From contig LNKV01000036.1 in the NCBI GenBank assembly GCA_001465935.1, forward strand, positions 434,001 through 498,000: 64,000 bases of DNA. The letters are read 5' to 3'. The stretch is from Clarireedia homoeocarpa. Taxonomy: Eukaryota; Ascomycota; Leotiomycetes; Helotiales; Rutstroemiaceae. Every line of letters starts with the position of its first letter. Position 1 is the stretch's first letter. A program made the position numbers and the translations under genes. Positions 11,501 through 22,660 of the stretch are shown here, one piece after another. The notes under the pieces are model-generated. The model was not told the origin of the DNA. It saw only the letters and a list, made by a program, of their open reading frames with translations, and made no database searches.

Positions 11501-12059
11501 CCCCGTGGCCCCGTGCCCGGTGTGTATGCATCGGGATGATTCGCTCGCAGCAAACGACGGCCCGGAAACGTGGTGGTATTGTGGAGGGTGCGGACATGGG
11601 GGGCATGTGGGGTGTATGAAGGATTGGCATGGGGATGGTGGCGAGATGGAGGGCGCGTCGGAGGGAATTTGTGCGGTGGTGGGGTGTATGCATAGCTGTA
11701 TTGGAGGGAAGTGGCGTGAGGCACTGGGAGAGGAGAGGCAGGAGAGGAGGATTAGGGAGCTGGAGAGGGCGGTGAGGGATAATAGGATGTGGGAGGGGTT
11801 GGGGGGAGCGGGGGGAAGGGGGAAGGCAGCGCCGGGAGTGAGGAGAGATGTCAGGGAGGTGGGGCAGAGTAGAGCGGTGGAGGGGGTGAGGGTTGCGTTA
11901 GGGTTTGGAGGTGGTGGTGCAGGAGGAGGAGGAGGAGGAGGAGGAGGGGGTGCAGGCTCGAATGCGCAGGGTCCTGCGGGTGGCGGTGCTTCGTCCGGAC
12001 AGACGGTGGAGAGGAGAAGAAGTGTTAAGGTAATGGCGCCGGGCGAGGGGGGTCAATGA
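8526..12059 (+). CDS. RTC1: Rtc1/WDR24-like WD40-RING subunit of the SEA (GATOR2) complex
   Basis: Intronless, 1177 aa from the ATG at 8526 (M-N-K-G-K-I-M-R-K-L). An in-frame ATG at 8301 would add 75 low-complexity residues. The N-terminal third carries WD repeats with clear W-D/F-D endings (A-S-Q-D-G-T-I-K-A-F-D; W-H-P-D-G...S-G-G-K-D...H-V-W-D). The middle is long, Ser/Pro-rich and probably disordered. The C-terminal part has the zinc-binding RING-like end typical of Rtc1/WDR24: paired cysteines (CTQC, CWKCPRC, CPVC, WWYCGGCGHGGH, CMHSC). In yeast this subunit sits on the vacuole membrane in the SEACAT/GATOR2 complex that promotes TORC1 signalling. A Gly-rich run from (GGA)n lies near 11923-11950, shortly before the stop. 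Confidence 0.9.
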   Translation: MNKGKIMRKLLGQSSTIEVSGTNNIDSPQPRPSASQKTVYSAGAPLTCLGRSPDGQRAVIAGPKVFKIVKTEGSTITEELDLRAAISSYASTHDPSAASVEQLNIRAVRWSHAFLSSTIVTAGGNGRITVYDLNRVGEGIEVGRTQEHARQVHKLAINPFKCNWLLSASQDGTIKAFDIRDPRRSLFTFKCNADAVRDVKWSPIDGMEFACSTDAGVIQKWDYRKFHAPILKITAHTSAVFSISWHPDGNHLISGGKDQQCHVWDISKTAERGQRPRYSFLTPAPVSNVCWRPACWSATGQGNRAAQVAVTYDDSSASRAQFSTIHIWDLARPTMVFKEIEESNSAPTGILWSTRDLLWSVDKEGQFIQTDVAFSPKVIERRSLSTFSFSPSGDALMVLEERPGIRRPRPTINSPQLSPNFQPLPNTPSFTASQSDSEEDVVGSFLGPRRRKHHQRRHSGRLTQPLSTTLPNPAGMVDSRVMSLEDAVQITGIYKPQQVMAIGHAPSTTNRATFQYLSNCYLEGIAQIPRETTKNVPFNTAVAKVMEDFAQGAANIRCYRLSQTWRLLAFTIDLLLVRRAESHRQSRLQNPSRKEGGPKFPNNSTSEEQEPSEATPRKNPKIATPNEIALHPTVRSIIADETESTSNVTTPLVRPVVDSPSQGTMKGMNDGTVENDHLALPPAVAATNSAPIAVPGSYESEQTSSSIEGYDFYGMESFKPIIDFVPPKKQPLRLDYSDQNNYAQRMGLTRHDSGESFQMFSTSSDSQPKFLSGSESSVKRDDGPSLRDRVSTWEGSFPSKHGSINSHPSEESMERIPEEPSNPPIISPLHTPRKPPPTPIIIDPPSEINYSDDPDLLESDFLPWPEDQESDFLITPLDPCVIIPRTIAFETQTGPLNAAAMILLLRRLLPPNTIDPIHAEAILRQYHHRLTTMQLFHEAALLRNTCVPLYSSIYAPSQEQVSIGFFCTQCNKPLENDPLVPGSCWKCPRCRNPVAPCPVCMHRDDSLAANDGPETWWYCGGCGHGGHVGCMKDWHGDGGEMEGASEGICAVVGCMHSCIGGKWREALGEERQERRIRELERAVRDNRMWEGLGGAGGRGKAAPGVRRDVREVGQSRAVEGVRVALGFGGGGAGGGGGGGGGGAGSNAQGPAGGGASSGQTVERRRSVKVMAPGEGGQ

Positions 12060-12247
12060 CGATGGTAAGACCAGTGACCAGAAGGAGAAATAATCAAGGG
12101 AGAAGATTCTTTGTTTGTTTGTTTGTTTGCATAGCATGCATGGCAAGGCATGGCAAGGCAAGGCAAGGCAAGGAACGGAACGGAATGGATCATCAAGGCG
12201 TTTTGTTTGGTTTGTTGGTTAAAAGCATTGGATTGGGTATACCCAGG

Positions 12248-12300
<53 letters not shown>

Positions 12301-12981
12301 CAGAGAGGTGGCTCGCATATACGCATGCTTCTAGATAGATAGATAGATATGATGATGAATAAATGAATGAAAGGATGATTGATTGATTATTGATGAATTG
12401 AATTGAATTGCATTGCATCTGCATTTCTAGCGTAAGCGAGATGTCAACGTTGACGATGCGTGCGTGCGTGTATGTGTGGTTTGTGTACTGTAGAAGGTAA
12501 GTAAGTAAGTAAGTAGGTAGTGAGTGAGTGTGCGAGCAGATAGGAAGGAGCATCGGAATATTTGTTTATAGAGCAGAGCAGAGCAGAGCAGAGCAGGGAA
12601 AGGGGGCAATGTGATGTGAATTTTTATAAAGACGAAAAGAGAAAAGAAAGGAGGTGAAGGTTAAATATATATCCTCGTGTATATATATATATATGTATGT
12701 GCGGCGGCAGAGAATTAACTATGTATTAAGAACCAGCCTAACATAACATGAACGAACGAACGAACGCACGAAAAGATAGCTACGAGCAGGAATTCCACAA
12801 GAAGTGACTGGTCGTTTCCCCATGCCGAGGAATAGTAAGACAAGACCCACCACGCACACATCGCATTGGTCAGTTACTCGTTCTACCATCCATCCGTCCA
12901 TCTGCTCTCAAACGAAATTTTAGTTGGTAGGATAGGAAAGTTTCTCGTCCCCCCTCTCTGTCTCTCTACTGACTTAAACCT
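12060..12981. repeat. Microsatellite-rich convergent intergenic block
   Basis: Between the stops of rtc1 and the aldehyde dehydrogenase lie many separate simple repeats: TTTG units at 12110-12129, GGCAAGGCAT units at 12139-12185, (GA)24 at 12250-12299, GATA units at 12331-12348, GTAA units at 12496-12519, GAGCA units at 12571-12596, (TA)n near 12679-12692 and GAAC units near 12749-12770. No gene is seen. Confidence 0.9.
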
Positions 12982-14597
12982 TTAATCTCTAAACGTGACC
13001 GTCTTACTCCTGACCCATTCCTCCAGTCCGCCCGACCCAAACCTCCCCCACCCACTACCCTTCATCCCGCCGTGCGGCAGTCCCGCCTCATCATGCACAC
13101 TTGCATTCGTACCGTTAATATGCACGGCGCCGGTCTCGACACTCTTCGCAATGCGCAACGCTCTCGCGAGATCTTCTGTGAAGATGGCGCAGCTGAGTCC
13201 GTACTCTGTGTCGTTGGCGATGCGGATCGCTTCGTTTTCGGTTTTGAAGGGGAGGAGAGAGACGGAGGGGCCGAAGGATTCGGTGCGGTAGATGTCCATG
13301 CTGGGGGTGATGGAGGTGAGGATTGTGGGGGTCATGGTGGTGGAATTTGGAGATGGAGGGGAGGGGTCTGCGGAAGGGTGGATGATCCGTGCGCCTTTGG
13401 AGAGGGCGTCGGTTATTAGGGAGTGGTTTTTGGAAACGGAGGGCGCGTTGATGAGGGTTGCCGGGTTGGGGTAGAGTTCTGCTGTTGCGGCTACTAAGGC
13501 TTTTTCGCTATGGGTGGTGTGATGTTAGTATATAGACATCTGAGGATTTGTTTGGTGTGGCCTTCCACCAACAAGGAAATGAAGGTAAATACCCAAAAGG
13601 TGGAGTGGAGTAAAGTAAAGGGGGAAAAGAAAGAAACTCACAACTTCTCCAAAATCCCCTCATGAACCAACACCCTCTCCGTGCTCATACAAATCTGTCC
13701 CGCATGTTTGAACGCCCCCCTCGCACACTCCCTCGCCGCAAACTCCAATTCCGCGTCCTCCCATACAATCGACGACGCCTTCCCGCCCAATTCCAACAAC
13801 ACAGGCTTCAATGCCCTCCCTGCCGTCTCCGCAATAATCCTCCCCACCCGCGTGGACCCCGTGAAATTCACCTTCTTAATAACTTCACTCTCAATCAATT
13901 TCCTTGTCACCTCCGCCGCATCCCCCGGCGAATGTGCCACAAAATTCAGCACCCCTTCCGGCAACCCCGCGTCGTGAAAGATCCGGCAGATATGCCATGC
14001 GCAGAGGGGCGAAAATTCGGGCGCTTTCATCACCGCACAGTTTCCCGCCGCAATCGCATACGCGATGCTGCGCACGCCGAGAATATACGGCGCGTTCCAG
14101 GGCGCAATGGCGAGGATCACGCCGTACGGCTCTTTGTAGATCAGCGCACTGGTGCCGGGGATGGACGTCGCGGGCATGCTGCCGGCGAGGGTGGCGATAC
14201 GGCCGCTGACGTCGAGAATGATTTCGTGGGCTAGCTTGAGATTGAATTCTGCCCAGTCGAGTGTGGCGCCCGTCTCGGAAGTTATGGCGTCGATGAGGGT
14301 GGCTTTTTGGGAGCGGAAGAGCGCGGCTGCGCGGTGGAAGATGTCGCGTTTTTGGGGTGGGGGGACGAGGCGCCAGGCGGGGAAGGCGGCTTGGGAGGAG
14401 CTGAGGATGAGGGAGATTTCGTCGTTAGAAGCGCTGCTGCAGTTGTGGATGTGGGCGCCATTGGAGGGGGAGTGGACGGGGAAGGTTTTGGTGGAGGGAT
14501 GGGGTTTGTTGTTTATGAGTAGGGGGATGGTGTGGATTGAGGAGGACGAGGAGGAGTCTGAAGCTGGCGTGTCGTTTTGCTCGATGGAGGGAGACAT
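12982..14597 (-). CDS. Aldehyde dehydrogenase, salicylaldehyde/vanillin dehydrogenase-like
   Basis: Two exons, 14597-13642 and 13507-12982, join in phase (intron donor GTGAGT, branch ACTAAC, acceptor CATAG) to 493 aa, the usual family length. It should oxidise an aldehyde, probably aromatic, to the acid using NAD(P)+. Visible motifs: A-P-W-N-A-P (oxyanion Asn168), M-K-A-P-E (cofactor Lys191), F-T-G-S-T-R-V-G Rossmann loop (about 245), E-L-G-G-K (general base Glu269) and G-Q-I-C-M (nucleophile Cys303). The C-terminal E-S-F-G-P and G-G-M-K-G-S-G motifs are also present. The overall pattern resembles salicylaldehyde/vanillin-type enzymes more than ALDH2. No targeting signal is seen, so it is probably cytosolic. 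The start is the ATG at 14597. Confidence 0.9.
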
Positions 14598-15599
14598 TTT
14601 GAGCCGTTTCCTTAGATCTTCTATCAATCACAATACCGGATAGAGATTTGATGCACAGCGCAAAAGGCGACAACAAGACCCAGACAGGAGCGAATATATA
14701 TCACATCTTCAATTCCAGAACTGATAAGTGAACTTAGCTAAATATCTCATAATAGAAAACCCTTAGCTCTCTCGGGACTTCGTACGGCAAAGTGGGAGCG
14801 GGGTTCATGTTCAGCAAAACCGCAAATGTTTCACTCTCAAACTCTCACCAAACCACACGTGACCGTCTAGAAGTACCCCTCAACGCCCCTCAATTCAGCA
14901 CTAATGGTGGGGCGTGGGGCGTAGGCGTGGGCGTGGGTGTGGGGCTTCCTGTAAGGTTATGAAGGGACGAAGTATGTGGTACTGTACTGTACTGTACCAA
15001 AACAATGACGATGAGCATAGAGCAGCAATTGCACAGGGAAATGTGTGTAACGAATCAACGAATCAACAACTCACTTCAGGAAATAATGATTCCATCCATG
15101 ATGATAATTGCATCAACTCCCGAGAAATGTTCCCGGCGTGAAAAAAAGCCGAAAAAGGTTCCCGGCGTGAAAAAAGCCCACAAGTACAGTACAGTACATA
15201 CGGGTAGTTAAGCAATTTGTGATGATTGCAAACGCATTTCTAATTCCGAGTCTCTTCTCCTATCTCCTCTCCTATCTCCGATTTCTCCACCTCTCTGCAT
15301 CCATCGAATTCTTATGATAAAAAAGAATACTGCAATAAACCAAACTACCAACACCTACTGTAGGTATTGTGAATGAATATCCGACCCAACTCCCCCGAGC
15401 GAATGAAGGGGTATCGTCATTCCGTCATAAATTCGTAAAAATAAAATGCCGTCAACCATGTATTTACATATATTGAACAATCATTGCCCAAGACCGTCTC
15501 GCACAATCGAGTTTCTGTTTTCTTTTCTCGCAACCCCCCCCCCCCCCCCCCAAAACCCCTTTATTTCATCGTCGTCGTCCTCACATTGACAAGGGGATT
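14598..15599. other. Intergenic with short direct and inverted repeats and a C18 run
   Basis: It holds a GTACT repeat at 14979-14998 facing a complementary GTACA repeat at 15184-15199. Two near-identical 21-22 bp copies of GTTCCCGGCGTG plus an A run and GCC lie at 15129-15150 and 15158-15178. A run of 18 C lies at 15534-15551. No gene is seen. Confidence 0.7.
15534..15551. repeat. Homopolymer run of 18 C
   Basis: Directly visible uninterrupted C tract just past the 3' end of the glucanase gene. It reads as G18 on that gene's coding strand. Confidence 0.95.
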
Positions 15600-17016
15600 C
15601 TAATTGCCAGGAATCGAGCAAGCCGAAGTAGCGCATTGATTTCCATACTTCCTACTGGTCAATGGCTGAGGAATCAACCCCGCTCGAGTCAGATTTTGGA
15701 AGTGCCATTCGGGAGCGGATTCGGTTTTCCAAGCCCAGAAGACCCAGCCGGCATGCGCCTCATATGCATCAAGTTGTGCTTCCATGAAGTATGCCAAGTT
15801 GGTCTTGTCAACGTCCAACAAACCGTCGACGGTACCAACGGCTTTCGTTTGACAGCTACCATAAGTCGCGGTACTGCCAGGATATGTTCCATCGTATCGA
15901 GAACCAACACCAAAGCCGTTGAGCCATTTTGCGCAATCCGTCTGTGCACCTGTAAACTCGCCTACGATGGTCCACTTGTCCGTGGCTGCTAAGCTGCTTG
16001 CTTGACTACAAGCGACTTGCACATGTTCACATGGCTTCATGGCGACCTCGCTGAAGGAGAAAATTTGGTAGATGTGAGTATCCAGGATAACGTTGTTAAC
16101 GCCCGAGTTCATGAAGCCATTCCACCATGTCGGACCCATGAATGCATCGTGGATGACAACAGCTGTGGATGGATTCGCATTTCTAACATTTCCCCAGCCG
16201 TCGTAGTAGAATTGTTTAAGTACACTCATATCAACTCCCCAGTTGGCAGGCTCGTTTAGGAGTTCGATTGAAGTAACGACATCTGTGGCTGGCGCATATC
16301 GATCAGCCAACATCTGGAGGGCGGTCAATGTTTGTTTGGTACTGTCGCCTGATCCCCAGCCGATTGATCCTTTACGTCCGGAATTATCAAACCCGTTCTG
16401 GCTATTTTTGGCTTGCTAGCCGTTAGCAGATATCATGGTGTGCTTCGAAGTGAAGCTTACCTCCATGAAGATCAATCATGACCTTGATACCAGCTTGTCT
16501 TGCCCATTCAATAGCTTGATCCAAATATGGTAATTGACCTTGAACGTATGGATCCCCGGGCTGAGGATTCACTGCCCAATATCCAATTGGTATGCGAACA
16601 TGATTCAGTCCAAAACTAGCGATCTCGTTGAAGTCTGCCTGAGTGATCCATGTCGCCCAATGCGCGTTGAGGAGATTTTGGGCTGCAGATTGGCCAAGTG
16701 TTTGGGTGAGGGTATATCTATGCAGGCAACATATTAGTTCGTGCCTAACAGTGAAATGGCGCAACATATACGTACTCATCCTGCCATGATCCATAGAACA
16801 ATGACGGGGTGATCCAAGGCTCAAGGACAAACCATCCCCCAAGGTTGACTCCACGAACTTTGTTGTCGTTATAATTAAAACTCAGATCCTTCTTCTTGAG
16901 ACTGGCGCCATGTCAGTAAAGCATTGCAAGCAGTATCCAAAGTATACATACAGTGGAGTGGCTTCAGCAAGCAGCACACATGCTGTGATGGCCAAAGCCT
17001 TCAAGGATGATTTCAT
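15600..17016 (-). CDS. Secreted GH5 exo-beta-1,3-glucanase (Exg1-like), four exons
   Basis: Exons 17016-16952, 16901-16776, 16717-16461 and 16411-15600 join in phase to 419 aa. Introns have GTATGT, GTACGT, GTACGT and GTAAGC-type donors and CTGAC/CTAAC branch points where visible. The first ~19 residues (M-K-S-S-L-K-A-L-A-I-T-A-C-V-L-L-A-E-A) form a signal peptide. Family marks include R-G-V-N-L-G-G-W (residues 38-45), D-L-H-G followed by Q-N-G-F-D-N-S-G, the acid/base Glu203 in L-L-N-E-P and the nucleophile Glu301 in I-V-G-E-F-T-G. The enzyme releases glucose from beta-1,3-glucan during wall remodelling or use of external glucan. No GPI signal or Ser/Thr tail is seen, so it should be a free secreted form. 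Confidence 0.92.
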
Positions 17017-20000
17017 CGTGTTGAAGAGTATCCTATAGCTGTTGATTTAACAAAGTGATACTAGAGGTCCAACACCGAGAATGTGATACTTTTCAAAAAG
17101 GAAAAAAAAAGTAGTATGCCCAAAGTATGGGAAACCTTGATGGCTGGGGGAACAAATAAGTATTTCCTCCGAATTTGGGAACTGCTTGCATGAAGTACTT
17201 ATTCACCGCAGCCAACGAGCAACCAAGCCCCTGTTCGCACCCGAGGCAACGAATGGTCGGGAGAGAATAGGTGAAGATCGAGACTGGAAAGAGACACGTC
17301 GGTCTTGATGACCATGCTCCTGGAAATCATATGTGTAAACATGGCATAGCTGGATGATCTGTTTGGCCGAAGCTTGCATCGGGTGATAGCATGAGGGCAT
17401 ATCGGAGCTGCAAGCTTGAGGGATAGACTTCTTTGGCGTCATAACTAGTAGCCATAAGTTGGACCCCATGCTTTCTGTCCACTAGGGCAAGTCAGGGTCC
17501 AGCCTTAACATTTGTTTACGTTTTGGTGAATGGTGGATGGTAAATTAGTTGGCTGGTGTAAGGTACTGAACCTCAGAGGTGTGCCGCTAAGGCCCTTGCC
17601 ATTTTTGCTGAAGCACCCAATTCAAGCACACACATTGTCCACTCGGCAATGATTTCCATGCTTCCTGATCGGAATCTAAAATCTACTCGTAGTCGCTGGA
17701 TAAATGCTGAAAGTCGATGTCCATGTTCCCAGTCGGTCAAAAGACATTGTCTAGTGGGTTCGAGGTAAAGTCCGGAAAGTAGCGGTACAAGCAAGACAGC
17801 GCCAGCGTGCCCACCATAAAGCAGCATGTGGAACTACCCCAAAAGGTTTCGGTACTTCTCGTACCTCTGTACAGCATTCTGCATCCAATCTCCCGTCGAT
17901 CCTTCATTGGAGGCATGTAGCCATTGTAAACATCGCCCGCGTCTTTGCTGGTGTGTTGTTCCCCCGCAAGCACCCTTGCTCATCAGCTAGAACTAACAAC
18001 TAACCCCCTACCCTCGAAAATATCGGAGCTGCAAGCTTACAATATAGCGAGTGACCATTCTTTCGCACGTGTGTTGTGCATACTCATTGGTCCATCTATC
18101 CCAAATAATGCGACGGCGATCGACAATTGGCGTCATTGCTGGCTGCTCGTTGCCCGTCGCACGAGACCAACTTACCAGTGTCGGGCTGAAAACGCTCTTT
18201 ATCCAGAAAACTCGGCCCTTTACATTCCAGTGCTATTCACCCACCCATGCCCGGTGTTATGGATATGGTAAGCTGAAATATACATGTCGTTCTTGCTCAG
18301 CGGCTGTCTGCGGCTTGCTTGCATGAACAGCATCTCCGAAACAAGTTCTTTCGCTATGAATCTGTGGTTGCATACAGGTCTATCGTCATCATCACCGACC
18401 GCTTCTTTTGGGCACCCCGGGCCCCACCACCATCGACAGTTGGCGGTTTGCCATGATTCAAGCTCATACCGGTGCTCAGATAAGTTCAGGGGCAGAAAAG
18501 GAGAAGACTCGCCAAGTCTTAGACCCTGTAAAGTAGAAGTTTGTTTTTCTGCGCTAGAATTCGTGGCAGACTGGCAGGTTCACGATGATGGACAAAGCAT
18601 GTTCTAACTCCCTACTAAGAGACGGACCGGTTTTTCCGTAGATCATCTGACTGATTATTGAGGCAGTCATAGGAGGAATAATACTGCGGGGGATGTGAAT
18701 TGGCGATTGCCATGAATGCAAGTGGCTTATAATAATGGAAAGCTGTGCTGACGACTTGGTAGAGGGACTTTGGGGAGCATCATTTAGTAACTTATTGGGA
18801 CCATGGTAACTTATTGAGAGCTACACAAATATGCTCCCTCCATCACTCCTCGGCAGCTGGTTGAAGATTTTACTAACGCCGGTTCTACGATAAAAAGGAC
18901 GTGAGCAGGCCGGCCTAGAATTTCCTTACTAGATCACGAAAAGATTAGAAGCGTGGTTGAGCGGGCTATTGCTGCTGGACCGTCTCTGGATACACCGCAC
19001 AGATACTGTACGTCAAGAGTCCTCTGCGTAATCACATGTCCGTGAGAAAGATGACTTTGTAGATCGTATCTTACCTCTTGCATATATCTCACGATGTATC
19101 GTAGCCAAAGTGGAGAAGGCATGTATACTTTTTCAGGTCAGATGGGACTACATTGAGTTGTACACGAGAACGACAGCATCGGATCTAGATGGGCAGAAGT
19201 CTAAAAAAGTGCGGGGGTCGGGGAAGGATCGCCGCTCCATCAATTCCTTTTTCCGGGGGAGTCTCGTGAGTCTCGTGAGGCTTTATGAAGCGTCGTCTGA
19301 GTAAGGATGTGTCTGACGCTGCTAGATACAAGGTTCCTGCTTGGTAGGTTGTCTCATCCGAACTTCATATATATCTCTCGTACACCATACTCTTGTTAGG
19401 GTCTAATCAGGTTTTTGGATCTGCTGTAGAAGAGCTTGCGGTTTGTCCTCTTGAAGCCTGAGCCTTTTTCTCCTGTCGAAGCCTCCACTCCTTCTCCATC
19501 TGAACCCTTTTCTGGAAGATAGACGGATCAAGAAATGGTTGAGGTATTGCCGAAGAGCTGAATTCCACCACTGTAAAAGAAAAGTAAGGGTTAAGTTATG
19601 ATCTTGAAGATAATCTTTATACCACCAGATTTCGAACACAGACAAGACAAACCTTTGACGTTTTTACCTTGAGCACCTATAGATAAATCATCTCTCGAAG
19701 TCGGAGGTTGAGTATATGATAGGTTTGATGTGTGTACTTTGGGTGGATGAAGAGAGCCTTTGAGCAATGGACGCTTTGGCTCCAACATCATACTCGTAGA
19801 TTTGAGCTATTAACCACCGGATATAATAAAATTCATGCCATTCTGCTGCTTGCCGGATGTGTACAGTTGTGGTCGTATTTATTGTGTTGTATTGCTGTGG
19901 ACGAAGATGGCTCGGATGGATACAGTCAAGAGCACAGAAGAGCACAGAAGAACACCAAAACACAGAAGCACATGAGCAACTTCAAAGTTCTGTTGATCGG

Positions 20001-20284
20001 TTCGGCTAATCTCCGCGAAAAGTGGCTTGTGGCTTGTGTGGCTTGTGTGGCTTGTGTGGCTTGTGTGGCTTGTGGAACAATCTCAGATAAGTAAATCTCT
20101 TTCGACTTTCTTCTGATCCTAAGCTTGGTTAATTCCCCACCATCCGCAATCGGCCTCAATTACCAAAAGGAGCGACACCGGATAGCCAGCTACCCATCGC
20201 ACAACACGTACGTACCGAAGACTAATCAATTTACCGATCCGGCTACGAGGCGCGCTCCAGATATCCTATACCAGGCGTGCGTGC
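17017..20284. other. 3.3-kb intergenic region, no gene supported
   Basis: It lies between the divergent starts of the glucanase and the Zn2Cys6 factor. It contains a 19-bp exact direct repeat (17399-17417 and 18020-18038) and a 9-bp minisatellite at 20022-20075. Short ORFs (17573-17973 minus, 18284-18607 plus, 19732-20094 plus) have no recognisable domain. Confidence 0.55.
20022..20075. repeat. Minisatellite, 9-bp GGCTTGTGT unit
   Basis: About six head-to-tail copies, the first slightly shortened, about 210 bp before the transcription-factor start codon. Confidence 0.95.
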
Positions 20285-22660
20285 ATGGAGCCTTCCCATG
20301 GCATTGCAGGCGGGGCTCCTGCCTCCAGCCCTACCACCGGCGCTCGGCCAGGTGCAGCAGGAGTGGGTTATAAACGAAAGAGGAGTGGTGCAGGTTTCGA
20401 AAGCAGTCCTGGCACTGGAGGTGAGGCTGAAGATGAAGAAGCTGAACGAAGAAGACAACCTGGGGTGAAAAGAGCTTGTAATGAATGTCGGCAGCAAAAG
20501 GTGTGTGAGTCATTATTGGTCAAGCAAAACTCCATCTGGAGATCATGAGATGAAACTCCATTCCATTTTATCTTCTTCTCTTTACAATTGCTAACAGTTT
20601 GTGCATGTAGCTTCGATGTGATGTTGTCCAGGACCCATTTACCACTTGCACTCGTTGCAATCGACTGAAACTGGATTGCAAGATTGAGTCGAACTTCAAG
20701 CGAGTCGGAAAGAGAAGCAAACATGCGGAGATGGAGAAACAAATCGAGCGATTACAACGAAACTTAGCTCGGGCGCAGCAAGCAGGTTTCGTTCCTGACG
20801 ATGAGGATGAGCTTCAGTCCCCATTGGCGAATGGTGTCTATCAACACTCGAGGAACCAATCATACATCGGATCAGAAGAAGCTGTATCATCCCTGTTGCA
20901 TCTCAAGCAAGGAGGTTCATACAATCTACCACAATTCGCACGACAGATTGAGAACGTGGGTCTAACAGAGGACGCCATCAACCATTTGTTCAACGAATTC
21001 TTCATTTGGTACCACCCATATCTACCATTTCTAAACCCCGAACAAACGCCCGACCAATACTTCCAACAGAACCCTTTACTTTTCTGGGCAATTATTGCTG
21101 TCGCAGCTCGCCGATATACCGTGGATCCAAACCTATTGACCAATCTCAGTGGTCCTGTCACTAGATTATTGTGGACTACAATCGGTGAAGTGCCCAACAA
21201 TTACCATGTTGTCAAGGCCCTGATTATATTCTGTACGTGGCCATTCCCTACAAGCACGACTTCTACCGACCCGACGCACATTCTATGTGGTGTAATGATG
21301 AAAGCTGCGACTGGAATCGGACTACATCGACCGAGTCACACTCAAGACTTTTCTCGAGTATCAGTCGATCTCAATAAAGAGCAGCTGCATGACAGAGTTG
21401 TGACGTGGGCAGTTTGCAATATTGTAGCACAAAGCACGGCTACTGGCTATGGTCAGCCCGCTTCTACCTTATATGATTGGACATTGGCGGTTCGGCCCGG
21501 AGAAGATGGTCCCTTCACCCTATCACCTGAACTTGAGGCTCGTCTCCAAATTGAGCGATTCTGTGACAAAGTCTCGAAAGAGATGTACAGTAATGCCAGT
21601 GATCCTATAGGCGTCTCTGGAGATGAGGTTCGAGCTATGTTGACTCGAGTTTTCCGTCGAGATTACGAAGAGCTTCGGGTATCTGTTCTCTCGCGGCAAA
21701 GTCTATCCCCCATCGTCAATCTTCATCTTAGAGCTGCCGGACTTCACTTGCGCCTTTCCGCTTTCTTCGATTCTAGTACTACTCAGGGCTATATGGACGA
21801 TCTTATGGGCTTATGGAGAGCTACTGTTGCCTTCCTAGATTTGGTATTTGAACTCGAAGCTCCATCCACGGACAATATGACTGGTGGCATACTTAGATTT
21901 GCTACTGGTTATATTCTTCAAATGGTGGTCGCTGCTTGCTTTACGTTGTTGAAAATGCTTGGCTCATTTTTTGCTCGGGAGATTGACTACGAGCGTGGTC
22001 GTCAGTTATTCCACCGCACCATTCAAGCAATAAGGACAATGAGCATTATCAACAATGACTTACCCTGGAGACTTGCTGAACTGATGGTTCAAATGTACAA
22101 TGGAGGTAGAGTGGAAGCGCGACAGATGCAACAGATGGGCAACGGCAATGGTGCAGACGCAGGTATGGTCATAGATGACAGCTTACAACTGAAGGTTCGT
22201 TGCAGGCATAGTATGAGTTTGGTTTATGACTCGATATGGAGATGGAGAGAAGAATTCCAAGCTCATGGTAGGAGCCTCGAAGGTCAGTGGAGTCTCTGCT
22301 CTGCCCAGAAGTTCATCTCCAGGGGTGTTCTAGACAAATCACTAATACCCCGTCACAGCAGCAATGCGGAACCCAACAAACCCAGAAAGTTCCAATGAGT
22401 CATCCGCCTCGTCTACTCATCTTGACAGTACTCTCATGCCTTCATCTCATCAGATTCAAAATCAACTTCTTGCTGCTACGGGTGCAGTGACACCCAATAA
22501 CGGCCTCAGTGGTGCTAACAGTATGCTCAGCGGAAACGTTGGCTACAGCGAAAGTAACTATGAAGTCTTCGATCCTTTGAACTGGATGCTAGATGGATTG
22601 GTTGACTTTCCCTACAGTTACGCTGCTGTTCAGGGACTCGAAGCTAATAGCTTAGGCTAG
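20285..22660 (+). CDS. Zn2Cys6 transcription factor, Leu3-like
   Basis: Exons 20285-20500, 20611-22282 and 22359-22660 join in phase to 729 aa. The first intron splits the zinc cluster after Gln-Lys. The binuclear cluster is complete: Cys65-x2-Cys68-x6-Cys75-x9-Cys85-x2-Cys88-x6-Cys95. K-R-A-C-N-E-C-R-Q-Q-K and the following linker and coiled coil (E-M-E-K-Q-I-E-R-L-Q-R-N-L) resemble the Leu3/War1 subgroup. The fungal-specific regulatory domain spans roughly 160-560 (F-N-E-F-F-I-W-Y-H-P-Y-L-P-F-L; A-T-G-I-G-L-H-R-P-S). The Asn/Ser-rich C-terminus ending D-P-L-N-W-M-L-D could be an activation region. It is a nuclear activator; its targets cannot be read from sequence, and leucine-pathway control is only suggested by family resemblance. 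The third intron end could be the AG at 22358 or three bases later. Confidence 0.88.

Noticed and set aside
12053..12553. 166-codon ORF on the minus strand
   Set aside because: Its translation is driven by the (GA)n and other microsatellites (long Leu-Ser repeats).
13662..14234. 190-codon plus-strand ORF over the aldehyde dehydrogenase
   Set aside because: Antisense shadow of a well-supported gene with catalytic motifs on the other strand.
17740..17790. tRNA-like GGGTTCGAGG stretch resembling a B box
   Set aside because: No acceptor stem, A box or cloverleaf could be formed around it.
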